The notes under the pieces are model-generated. The model made no database searches. It was given only the letters and a program-made list of their open reading frames with translations, and had not been told where the DNA came from. This document shows, piece by piece, positions 34,115-42,900 of a stretch of 64,000 nt of DNA. Source of the DNA: PFJX01 sp964393825 (lineage in GTDB: Bacteria; Pseudomonadota; Gammaproteobacteria; Burkholderiales; Thiobacillaceae); NCBI GenBank assembly GCA_964393825.1, contig CAYMUY010000017.1, forward strand, positions 18,760-82,759, read 5' to 3'. Every line of letters starts with the position of its first letter. Positions within the stretch are counted from its first letter, which is position 1. The position numbers were made by a program, and so were the translations under genes.

Positions 34115-34437
34115 GGACACACCAAAGTTATTGATCCAAAAGAACTTCATCATCATCAGCGGTTTTGGTCCAGTTGCGCCGATGCATGGCCGGAGCTGTT
34201 CCGGCAGAGCTGTCGAGATGCTCGCGGGCGCTGCGGCCGGCCCGCCGGGATCATTACTACACGGCGGTTCCCGCTGAGTTCAAGACTGACTTATCCCAGA
34301 CAGTGTTACCCCGGACGGATTCGCTCGCGTCAACGAATCATGCTATCGGTGCGGGGGCCTGCGCCTGATCCCGCTTCGATCTTGTTCATTGCCCCGTGAA
34401 TACCCAGGTGGCCGGCTTCCGCGGCATCACCAAATGG
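34115..34437. other. Non-coding stretch downstream of tRNA-Ser
   Basis: I see no supportable gene here. Several short open frames exist but have no ribosome sites or family motifs. A tRNA 3' end followed by a gene-poor stretch can mark an old integration site, but no repeat of the tRNA end and no integrase is visible. Confidence 0.5.
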
Positions 34438-34466
34438 AAAGGGCCGGATCCAGGATCCGGCCCTTT
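34438..34466. terminator. Perfect-stem bidirectional terminator after cspA
   Basis: AAAGGGCCGGATCC and GGATCCGGCCCTTT pair over 14 bases around a single central base. The A/T ends on both sides allow action in either direction; it lies 65 bases after the cold-shock gene stop on the minus strand and would also stop read-through from the tRNA side. Confidence 0.9.
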
Positions 34467-34531
34467 GTGCCTTGTCGGGCTGGCACACCCGCTAGCTTCA
34501 GACTCCCGAAGTGGTCGTCGAAGTGGCCCCG

Positions 34532-34735
34532 TTACACGGGCCTGATGGAAGCGGCCAGTTTGCCCTTGGGCCCGGTCTTGACCTCATAGGAGACTTGCTG
34601 TGCCTCCTTGAGCGACTTGAAACCGCTGTCCTGAATTTCCGAAAAGTGGGCGAACAGGTCGTCGCCACCATCGTCAGGGGTGATAAAGCCAAAACCTTTG
34701 GCGTCGTTGAACCATTTAACAGTACCGGTAGACAT
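34532..34735 (-). CDS. cspA: Cold-shock domain protein
   Basis: A 67-residue CspA-family single-stranded nucleic-acid-binding protein. RNP1-like KGFGFIT and RNP2-like DLFAHFS motifs are intact, after the start MSTGTVKWFNDA. It acts as an RNA chaperone; some members are cold-induced and some constitutive. The symbol is generic for the family. The ~180-base upstream region is AT-richer and may be the long leader usual for csp genes. Followed by a strong terminator. Confidence 0.95.
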   Translation of the reverse strand: MSTGTVKWFNDAKGFGFITPDDGGDDLFAHFSEIQDSGFKSLKEAQQVSYEVKTGPKGKLAASIRPV

Positions 34736-35055
34736 CTACATTCCTTCTTGAAACAAAAAATCCGGACTCGCGCCCGGTTGGGTGCGGTGGCATCAAGGTC
34801 TGTAGGGCGGTACTGAAGCGACGGTGCCGTTGCCGGCTGTGACTGCTGAACTGAAACTACACGTCTTGAATTGACTGCCAGCCCACCCTACGCGGATCGG
34901 TGCGAATAAGCAATTTTTATATATCGCCAAAAAAATACTTATGGCATGCGCTCATGCCCTGAGTGTTCCCCCCGCGCCGCCCTGATTGGTGCTGGATGCA
35001 GTCCGCTCGGGCCGATGAAGCCGCGCCAGCCCGTCATCCCGGACTATGATGCTGC
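34736..35055. other. Divergent control region of cspA and the hemolysin III gene
   Basis: About 320 bases without a gene. The left part, up to about 34920, is likely the csp leader and promoter. The AT-rich patch 34905-34945 (ttttatatatcgccaaaaaaatac) could hold promoters for either side. No operator palindrome stands out. Confidence 0.5.
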
Positions 35056-35673
35056 ATGGATCACGGCGAAAAATTCAATGCCTGGACGCATCTGGCCGGG
35101 GCGGTGCTGGCCGTCTTCGGATCTGTCGTGCTCATCGTCCTGGCCGCGCGTGATGGCGACCCCTGGAAGATCGTCAGCGTCGCGATCTACGGCGCGACCC
35201 TGGTGCTGCTCTACAGTTTCTCGGCGCTCTATCACAGCCTGAGCGGTCGAACGAAAGGCATCCTGCGCAAGCTGGACCACATCAGCATCTATCTGCTCAT
35301 TGCCGGCACCTATACGCCGTTTTGCCTGGTGACCCTGCGCGGCCCCTGGGGCTGGTCGCTGTTCGCGGTGGTGTGGGCATTGGCGGTGCTGGGCATGCTG
35401 CAGGAACTGAGGCCAATGAAGGGCGCGCGGGTCCTGTCGGTGGTGATCTATTTCGTGATGGGCTGGGTGGTCATCGTGGCCCTGGCGCCACTCCAGCGGG
35501 CGCTGGGGCCGGCCGGTTTTGCCTGGCTCGCCGCCGGTGGCGTGTTCTACACCACCGGCATCGTCTTCTATGCGCTCGATGGCCGCATGCGTCATGCACA
35601 TGGCGTCTGGCACCTGTTCGTCCTCGCCGGCGGCGCCTCCCACTACGTCACGATCCTGCGCTACGTGTTGTAG
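35056..35673 (+). CDS. Hemolysin III / PAQR-family membrane protein
   Basis: A 205-residue seven-span membrane protein of the HlyIII/YqfA family. Key features are EKFNAWTHLAGAVLAVFG, SALYHSLSGRTKGILRKLDHISIYLLIAGTYTPF and HAHGVWHLFVLAGGASHY, with the conserved Ser, His, Asp and His residues that form a metal site in PAQR proteins. The name hemolysin is historical; the role may be membrane homeostasis. Monocistronic. Confidence 0.95.
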   Translation: MDHGEKFNAWTHLAGAVLAVFGSVVLIVLAARDGDPWKIVSVAIYGATLVLLYSFSALYHSLSGRTKGILRKLDHISIYLLIAGTYTPFCLVTLRGPWGWSLFAVVWALAVLGMLQELRPMKGARVLSVVIYFVMGWVVIVALAPLQRALGPAGFAWLAAGGVFYTTGIVFYALDGRMRHAHGVWHLFVLAGGASHYVTILRYVL

Positions 35674-35843
35674 GCGTAACCGGGTTCGGGGCACTCGAGT
35701 TGCGGTGGGGATTCGAGACTTTCTTGTCGACTAATATTCACTTTTGTCTACAGTCAGTATTGTAGGAAAGTAATGCTGCGCATCCCGAGTGGTGTGGCAT
35801 CTGCGGGCGCGCACGCTCTGGCAACCAATCGGAGGAGACGGCC

Positions 35844-36209
35844 ATGAATGACTTTCGGACCGCGCTGATCGCGGTGTTCACCCTCCTGGCATGGGCCTTT
35901 TCGGCACTGGCAGGCGCGCAAGACCTCTACAACCCCGCCAAGCTCTACTACACGGTGTTCTACAAGGAAACGAAATCCGGTGATTGTTACACGCGTACGG
36001 TCTACTCACAACACTTCTCGAATGGGCGGGAGGCGCAGTTGGCCACGACACCTGCCGGTTTCAAACGCTACGGTGCGTGGTGCTGGAAGAAGCCAAATGA
36101 AAACTGCGACAAGGAAATCGTGTGGCATGAGCTTCGCCCGTGGTGTCAGAACAGCGGATGCCGGCTGGGCATATACAAGGATGCCGTTGTTTGCGACAAG
36201 AAGCGCTAG
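35844..36209 (+). CDS. Secreted Cys-rich protein of unknown function
   Basis: A 121-residue protein with a signal peptide (MNDFRTALIAVFTLLAWAFSALAGAQ; cleavage near 24-26). The mature part has about six Cys residues (GDCYTRT, AWCWKKPNENCDK, WCQNSGCRLG, VVCDKK), suggesting a disulfide-bonded periplasmic or extracellular fold. The ribosome site is ggaggag. It precedes, by 68 bases, a PAN-domain secreted protein in the same direction. No known family recognised. Confidence 0.75.
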   Translation: MNDFRTALIAVFTLLAWAFSALAGAQDLYNPAKLYYTVFYKETKSGDCYTRTVYSQHFSNGREAQLATTPAGFKRYGAWCWKKPNENCDKEIVWHELRPWCQNSGCRLGIYKDAVVCDKKR

Positions 36210-36277
36210 AGCACCGCGATCGGGCTGTCGCGTCTGGCATGGCCGCGCCCTGGATGGAACTGACCGGAGGATTCGCA

Positions 36278-38191
36278 ATGAAAGCGCCTGTCTTTAGGGC
36301 ACATGGGTCAAGCAGGGTGGATTGGCGGCAGCTGCCGCGGTTATTCCTGCTGGCGGTGATCGCCTTGTCAGGCTCGCTGGGAGGGCTTGATGCAAGGGCG
36401 ACGGCATACGAAGAGGTGGAGTGCCAGAGCCCCGATCCCCGGAGCACGCAGGTCTGGAAGAACTTCGAGAAATTCGTCGTCGAGGAGTACGGCAACAAGC
36501 GCCGCCTCAACGGTGATGTGCTGGCCGTGGCCCTGGGGCATGCGCTGGGGCGCGTGGCACTGGCGCAGCATGATGACCTCTCCCGGCAGCAGGCCGTCGC
36601 CTGTCTGCAACGCGGCGTCGCGCAGTTCTATGCGCAGACCAATCTCGTCTACTACGGCAGCGAGGCCGAAGCCATGCGGCGACGGCTGCGTGATTTGGTC
36701 AGGGAAGCGTCGTGGGGCGCCCAGGACGACCTGGTGCGGGAATACACCGGCGTCACTTCCACACGCCCCGCCTATGCCGTATTGGGTGTTTCCGGACCAC
36801 CACCGAAACCCGCTTTGCAGCCATCCGTCACGCCCGCGCCCCGTTACCCGGTTTACCCTCCAAGCCAGCCGCATAGCCCCCGGATACCGCCGGAGACCGA
36901 ATATTGCAAGCAGGGGGTCTATTCCGGATACAGCGTTGACAAGGCCAAGTTGCTGATCGCGGAGGCCGTGGCCGCGGAGCGGTATTTGCCGCCAGACTGT
37001 TACAACACCACGGACTATCTTGCCTGCAGGAAAGTCAGCGATTTGCTGCATTCGGCAATCGATCAACTCACGCAAGTGCTTCTGGTCTCCCGCAGCCCTG
37101 TGGGAGAAGGTTGCCGGTACTGTGACCTGAAGGTTCACGGCTACTCGAGACTGGGCTACACCATCGACAGGATCTCCAAGCGGCTGTACCAAAAAGGGTA
37201 TCGAACGCCACCGCCAGCGGACATGGGTGGGCACTATTCAAGGCTGGAAAAGGAGGATCCATGCACAAGGTCACCGTCGCCCGGTGCTCTGTCGATCAGC
37301 CCGGTCAGCCGGAACGATTGCCCGCAACACTGTGACGACGCCGCGCCTCGATGCAGCTACGCCTACTACGTGGCAAGAACCCGGACGTGCGGCTGGCAGG
37401 ATGACCAGGCCGCGCCGAACCTGCATGCCCTCGAGACAGCGGATATCTGGGATCGTGCCCGGCGCAGGTGGATCACGCGGGCGGACATCGCCGACATGGA
37501 GTTGGGCACCAACCGACCGGGCAGGGACTACACGTCCTTCCTCCTGGACAGGGACGATCCCGCGCTGTGTCGGGACGCATGCATGACAGATGCCCGCTGC
37601 AAGGCGTGGACCTACGTCAAGCCCGGGGTTCAGCATCCCCGTCAGGCGAAATGCTGGTTGAAAAGCAGTGCTCCCGCGCCAGAGCCTGCCCATTGCTGCA
37701 TCTCGGGAAAGAAAGACGGGCAGCCTGCCGGAAAGACGGGTTTTTACGTGGTCAAGGTTGCGGGCCAGGGGTGGCGCAAGCAGGGGAATTCGGGCAGGAA
37801 GATCGACGGTTACAAGAAGTTCGTGATCAAGTTGGACGACACGGTCAGCAAGCCCATTGCCTACCAGTTCTACCTGGCGTTGCCTGTAAAGAACGACATG
37901 CAAAGTTATTTCCGCAGCTGGCGGGACGATGCGCGCAAGCGCAGCGCGGCGGCCTGTTCCAAGCCTCCGCCGATGTGTCCCTGCGCCCCGGACCCCGATA
38001 TCTGGATCGGAGACCCACGGTACGCAATCGAGGCAGGCCCATTCAAAACGTACGACGAAGCTCGCGCCGCGAGTGGAGACCCGTATATTGCCAATGGGCA
38101 GCCGGGAAGCAGCAAGCAGTGGCGTCATGATGACAATCACCGGAAAGATGAAGTCGAAAGGGATTGCCGCAACATGGGCTACCTGAGGTGA
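36278..38191 (+). CDS. Secreted PAN/apple-domain protein of unknown function
   Basis: A 637-residue protein starting MKAPVFRAHGSSRVDW, chosen for the ccggagg ribosome site; a signal anchor follows (LPRLFLLAVIALSGSLGGLDARATA). The N-terminal part has a Pro-rich linker at about 170-205. Two Cys-rich modules occur in the second half. The clearer one, from about residue 405, reads MELGTNRPGRDYTSF ... CRDACMTDARCKAWTYV ... CWLK, a PAN_4/apple-like pattern used for carbohydrate or protein binding. A preceding DCPQHCDDAAPRCSYAYYV stretch may be a degenerate second copy. The C-terminus is basic with Cys pairs and ends close to the next small membrane protein gene. Surface or periplasmic binding is likely; the ligand is unknown. 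Confidence 0.75.
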   Translation: MKAPVFRAHGSSRVDWRQLPRLFLLAVIALSGSLGGLDARATAYEEVECQSPDPRSTQVWKNFEKFVVEEYGNKRRLNGDVLAVALGHALGRVALAQHDDLSRQQAVACLQRGVAQFYAQTNLVYYGSEAEAMRRRLRDLVREASWGAQDDLVREYTGVTSTRPAYAVLGVSGPPPKPALQPSVTPAPRYPVYPPSQPHSPRIPPETEYCKQGVYSGYSVDKAKLLIAEAVAAERYLPPDCYNTTDYLACRKVSDLLHSAIDQLTQVLLVSRSPVGEGCRYCDLKVHGYSRLGYTIDRISKRLYQKGYRTPPPADMGGHYSRLEKEDPCTRSPSPGALSISPVSRNDCPQHCDDAAPRCSYAYYVARTRTCGWQDDQAAPNLHALETADIWDRARRRWITRADIADMELGTNRPGRDYTSFLLDRDDPALCRDACMTDARCKAWTYVKPGVQHPRQAKCWLKSSAPAPEPAHCCISGKKDGQPAGKTGFYVVKVAGQGWRKQGNSGRKIDGYKKFVIKLDDTVSKPIAYQFYLALPVKNDMQSYFRSWRDDARKRSAAACSKPPPMCPCAPDPDIWIGDPRYAIEAGPFKTYDEARAASGDPYIANGQPGSSKQWRHDDNHRKDEVERDCRNMGYLR

Positions 38192-38193
38192 CG

Positions 38194-38553
38194 ATGGGAT
38201 CGGGCGTGTCGGTCCAGGACTCCAGCTTCGCCGTTCTGGCGGCCATCTGGTTGCTGGTCACGCTGCCCCTGGCGTGGCTGGTGGCCTGGGAGTTGGAAGT
38301 CACGACCCACGCTCTGCGTCTTGCCGGCGCCAGCGATGCGCTACCGATCCTGACACGCGGATATTTGTTTCTCGGGACCTCGGGTATCTATCTGGTTGCC
38401 CTGTTACCCGGCTTGCTGGGGCTCGCCTTGCGCCCGTCGCGCGCCTCCCGCGTCGCGGTCATCGCGTTGACGGTTGCGTTGGTCGCAAGCCTATATTTTG
38501 TTTTCCTGGGCTTGCTGGCGGCCATGCTGGCTTATGTAAAGGTGTTGCTCTGA
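38194..38553 (+). CDS. Small integral membrane protein
   Basis: A 119-residue protein with about three hydrophobic spans (SFAVLAAIWLLVTLPLAWLV, YLVALLPGLLGLAL, VAVIALTVALVASLYFVFLG). It begins two bases after the PAN gene stop, so it belongs to the same transcript. No family recognised. Confidence 0.7.
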   Translation: MGSGVSVQDSSFAVLAAIWLLVTLPLAWLVAWELEVTTHALRLAGASDALPILTRGYLFLGTSGIYLVALLPGLLGLALRPSRASRVAVIALTVALVASLYFVFLGLLAAMLAYVKVLL

Positions 38554-38605
38554 TGGCTGTCTTGGCGCAAAACCTGTCATCTCAAGGTCGAATTCGAGGC
38601 TGAAC

Positions 38606-39007
38606 ATGGCCATGCGTGCGCATAGAAACCTCGCCATGCTGGTGATCGGTCTCTGGTATGCATTGCTTGGGGTGATGTTCCTGATCGTGCGGCCGGAGCT
38701 TGCCTATAGCTACGGCCATTGGCTTGGCGAATTTGCCGGGCACCTGCCCCAACTCACCTTGACGTTGAGCCTGCCGGTCCTCGGACCCGCCTTCAGCACG
38801 CCCTCCCAGGATTACGACAGCGTGTTCTGGCTGGTCTGGGGCGCGCTCTTGCTGCCGCCCTTGATGCTGCTGCGTCTGCTCTGGCGCGCGGAGGATTCCT
38901 GCTCGCTGACGACGGTGCTGCTCTGGGGAGGCGCCCATGCGCTGTTCACCTGCATTCTTGGCGTGATGGTTGCCTTGGGCCTCTGGCTGCCGTTCTCGGT
39001 CGCCTGA
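38606..39007 (+). CDS. Small integral membrane protein
   Basis: A 133-residue protein with about four hydrophobic spans (LAMLVIGLWYALLGVMFLIV, LPQLTLTLSLPVLGPAF, VFWLVWGALLLPPLMLL, LFTCILGVMVALGLWL). It lies 52 bases after the preceding membrane protein gene and 13 before the TPR gene. No family recognised. With its neighbour it may anchor or export the secreted proteins upstream, but this is speculation. Confidence 0.68.
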   Translation: MAMRAHRNLAMLVIGLWYALLGVMFLIVRPELAYSYGHWLGEFAGHLPQLTLTLSLPVLGPAFSTPSQDYDSVFWLVWGALLLPPLMLLRLLWRAEDSCSLTTVLLWGGAHALFTCILGVMVALGLWLPFSVA

Positions 39008-39020
39008 TCGGGCCACGGAC

Positions 39021-39857
39021 ATGGTCGAACCCGGCAATGCTCCAAACACAGGCCACCCGGGCGAGGCCGGTTCGGATGCCGCAAGCAAGACATGCATCGC
39101 ACAGCTTCTGAAGGGGTTCGAGCTGATCCTGGGTGACGGGTCAGCGCGCGCGCTGCATCAGGCTTCGGAGGCTTTTTACCATGCCATCCTCAGCGATGAG
39201 ATCCGGCCTGAATCCTACGTTGGTCTGGGGTTGTGCTGCTTGAACCTGGGGGATGCGGGACGCGCCCTGCGTTATTTCGATCTTGCTCTGGTGCATGGTT
39301 TCGGTTCAGGCGCATACGCCAGCCTCACCTATGAATGCGATGACCCGCACGGCCAGACGCAAAGCTTCGACATCGATCTGGATGCCGTGCTGGGTTGGCG
39401 TGCCGCATGCCATCTTGCGCTTCATGCGCCGGCAGCCGCCGCCAGGGAACTGGCCCGCGTATCGAACGACCCGGCGCTTGAATTGCGCCCAGGACTCGCC
39501 GTGCTGCAGGGCAGGATCCGCCTGGCTGATGGTGATCTTGCCGGCGCACAGCGGTGCCTGGGTGAAGCGCTGGCGTGGGACCCCGAGGAGCCGGATGCGC
39601 ATTTCCTGCGCGGCCAGCTGCACGCGCAGCGCGGCGACTTGCCGGCGGCGCTTCGCGCCTATTCGCGGGCGATCAACATTGATCCGGGCGAGGTCGATTT
39701 CAGAATCGCCAGAGCGGGAGTGCTGATCACCTTGGGCAACCATGAGCGGGCCAGGGAGGATCTCGCGGCCGCCCGGGAGCAACTGGCGGAGCAATTTCCC
39801 CAGCCAGAAAAGGAGGCCTTGCTCGCCACCCTGTGTCACAAGGTTGCCATGGGCTAG
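39021..39857 (+). CDS. TPR-repeat protein
   Basis: A 278-residue soluble protein starting MVEPGNAPNTGH. Repeats of the TPR type are visible: ALHQASEAFYHAILSDEIRPESYVGLGLCCLNLGDAGRALRYFDLAL, then LQGRIRLADGDLAGAQRCLGEALAWDPEEPDAHFLRGQLHAQRGDLPAALRAYSRAINIDPGEVDFRIARAGVLITLGNHERA. TPRs act as protein-binding scaffolds. There is no signal peptide, so it is cytoplasmic. Last gene of the cassette starting at 35844; converges with ndvB. Confidence 0.8.
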   Translation: MVEPGNAPNTGHPGEAGSDAASKTCIAQLLKGFELILGDGSARALHQASEAFYHAILSDEIRPESYVGLGLCCLNLGDAGRALRYFDLALVHGFGSGAYASLTYECDDPHGQTQSFDIDLDAVLGWRAACHLALHAPAAAARELARVSNDPALELRPGLAVLQGRIRLADGDLAGAQRCLGEALAWDPEEPDAHFLRGQLHAQRGDLPAALRAYSRAINIDPGEVDFRIARAGVLITLGNHERAREDLAAAREQLAEQFPQPEKEALLATLCHKVAMG

Positions 39858-39933
39858 TTCGCCAGCTCCCGATGGTGTTGGAGCGGGAGGTCAGGCCGGG
39901 CCGGTAGCGGGTGCTGAACCGGACGTCGCGTGG

Positions 39934-42900
39934 CTACCTTGGTGCATCACAAACTGCCACGTTCACGACCACCATGTGTTCGATCTGGTCATCGACCAGG
40001 GGGATTGCCATGCCGTCCTGGCCGATGCCGTCGACCGTCAGGCCGGTTGGCACGGGGCTGTCGGGGCCGGTTTGGCTGACGGTGATGTGGTAGACCGTCT
40101 CCCGATAGCGGTAGTGGACCTTGAAGCCTGGCCAGTGCGCGGGCAGGCAGGGCGCGAGATGCAGCCGGTCCGTCTCCAGGCTCAGGCCGAGCAGGGATTC
40201 GACGACGAGCCGATACATCCAGCCGGCCGAGCCGGTGTACCAGGTCCAGCCGCCGCGGCCGGTGTGGGGTGTGACGGCGTAGACGTCGGCGGCCATGACA
40301 TAGGGCTCGACCTTGTAGGTGGCGATGGCCTCCTCCGATTTGGCATGGTTGGCCGGGTTGATCAGGGTGGTCAGTTCCCAGGCGCGCGCGCGGTCGCCGA
40401 GCGCGGCGAAGGCCATGGCGGCCCAGATGGCGGCGTGGGTGTACTGGCCGCCGTTCTCGCGCACGCCGGGCACGTAGCCCTTGATGTAGCCGGGGTCCAT
40501 GTCCGATTTGTCGAAGGGCGGATCGAGCAACTGGATCAGGCCGGCGTCGCGGCGCACCAGGTGCTGGTCCAGTGCGTCCATGGCCTGGCGGGCGCGCTGG
40601 CTGTCGCCCGCGCCGGACAGCACGGCCCAGCTTTGCGCGATGGAATCGATCCGGCATTCGCTGTTTTCCGCCGAACCGAGCGGGCTGCCGTCGTCGAACC
40701 AGGCGCGCCGATACCAGGCGCCGTCCCAGGCGTGGCGTTCCAGGTTCTCGCCCAGGCGCGCAGCTTCGGCGGTGCACAATGCGGCGAACTCGGGATCGGC
40801 GTGCCGCTCCGCCAGGACGCCAAACTGGCGCAGGACTTCGTAGAGGAAGAAGCCCAGCCAGACGCTTTCGCCCTTGCCCTCGATGCCGACCCGGTTCATG
40901 CCGTCGTTCCAGTCGCCGGTGCCGATCAGCGGCAGGCCGTGCTCGCCGTAACGCAAGCCGTGGCGGATGGCGCGCACGCAGTGTTGGTAGAGGCTGTCGC
41001 TGAAGTCTGAACGGCCGGGCAGGTCGTAGTAGGAGTCGTCTTCCGGGTTGAGCGGGCGGCCTTCCAGGAACGTGATGGATTCATCGAGCACGCCGGTGTC
41101 GCCGCTGCTCGACACGTAGCGGCAGGTGGCCAGGGCCAGCCACAGGTAGTCGTCGGAACAATGGGTGCGCACACCCCGGCCGGCCGGCGGATGCCACCAG
41201 TGCTGGACATCGCCCTCTTGGAACTGGCGGCCGGCGCAGAGCAGCAGTTGCGCGCGCAGCAAGCGGGGCTCGGCATGCACCAGCGCCATCGCGTCCTGCA
41301 ACTGGTCGCGGAAACCGAAGGCGCCGCCCGACTGGTAATAGCCGCTGCGCGCCCACATCCGGCAGGCCAGGGTCTGGTACAGCAGCCAGCCGTTGACGAG
41401 CACGTTGAGCGACTGGTCCGGGGTCTCCACCTGGACCGCGCCGAGGATGTGGTTCCAGTACTGCCAGACCGCTTCCAGGGCGTGGCGCGCCGCATGGCTG
41501 CCACGGAAGCGATGCACCAGTTGGCTGGCCTCGTCGCCGCCGGGATTACCGCCCAGGCCCAGGCGGAAGACGATCTCGCGTTCCTGGCCGTCGGCCAGGT
41601 CGAAGGCCACCTGGATCGCGGCGCAGGGGTCGAGGCCGCTGCCTGCCTTGCCGCTCAGGTGTGTGCGCCGCAGCGCCGCCGGGTTGGCCAGGCTGCCGTT
41701 GCGGCCGATGAATTCGGTGCGGTTGCAGGTCACGCTGCGGTTGCTGTCGTCGACGTCGAAGAAGGCGACCCGGTCGGGGAACTCGCTGTTGTATGGGTTG
41801 CGGGCGTAGAGCGCGCCACTGTAGGGATCGGCCTCGGTGGTCACGTGCATGAGCGATTTCGGCCGCAGGTCGCCCAGCACCCATTCCACGTAGCCGGTGG
41901 CGGACAGCCGGCGCGGCCGGCCGGATTCGTTGCGCACCTTGAGCACGGAAAATTTCACCGCCGCATCCAGGGCCACGTAGACCCACAATTCCGAACGGAT
42001 GCCGGCCTCGGTGTGCTCGAACACGCTGTAGCCGAAACCGTGCCGGCTGACGTAGGGCGTCGTCCCCCGGCGGGGCAGCGACGTCGGCGACCAGAACCGG
42101 CCGGTTTCCTCGTCGCGCAGGTAGAACGCCTCGCCGCCCGGGTCGGAGACCGGGTCGTTGTGCCAGGGCGTGAGGCGGAACTCATGGGCGTTCTCGCCCC
42201 AGGTGTAGGCCTGGCCGCTCTCGGAGATGACGCTGCCGAACTGCGGATTGGCCAGCACGTTCACCCAGGGCGCCGGGGTGACCTGCGCGGCCGTGGTGGT
42301 GATGACGTATTCGCGCCCGTCCGGGGTGAAGCCGCCGAGGCCGTTGCCCAGGATCAGGTCCTGGCGCGGCAGTGCGGGGACGGCGGGCGCATCGTCCAGG
42401 TCGGTTCGACTGGCGACCAGGCGCGGCACCCGCACTTCCGCCAGGCCGGGGCGGTTGATTTGTTCCGCCAGGGTGCCCCGGCTGTCGCTGAGGATGACCC
42501 GGGCGACAGTCTGGAACAGGGTGCGGTCTTCTTCCGAGATCTGTTCCGCAGAGCGTACGAAGATGCCGCCGGGCCGGTCCATCGCCTGGGTTTCCAGGCC
42601 CACCGCCACCAGGCCGAGGATCTGGTCCTGCAGCACCTGCCGGTAGCCGGCGCGATCCTCGTTCCAGATCACCAGGTCCACCGCCAGCCCTTTCAGGCGC
42701 CAGTAGGCATGGGCCTGGATGAGCTGGCGCACCAGTTCGATGTTGGCCAGGTCGGCAATACGCAGCAGCACGATGGGCAGGTCGCCGGAAATGGCATAGC
42801 CCCACAGGCCGGATTGCCCGCGCCGGTTGCGCAGCAGCACGCTGGCGTCGGCGCGCAGGGCGGCATTGGCATGGATGACCGAGTTGGCCAGGCGGCCGTA

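Noticed and set aside
34115..34437. Integrated element or transposase remnant next to tRNA-Ser
   Set aside because: No integrase, no duplicated tRNA 3' end and no terminal repeats could be found, so the claim cannot be supported.
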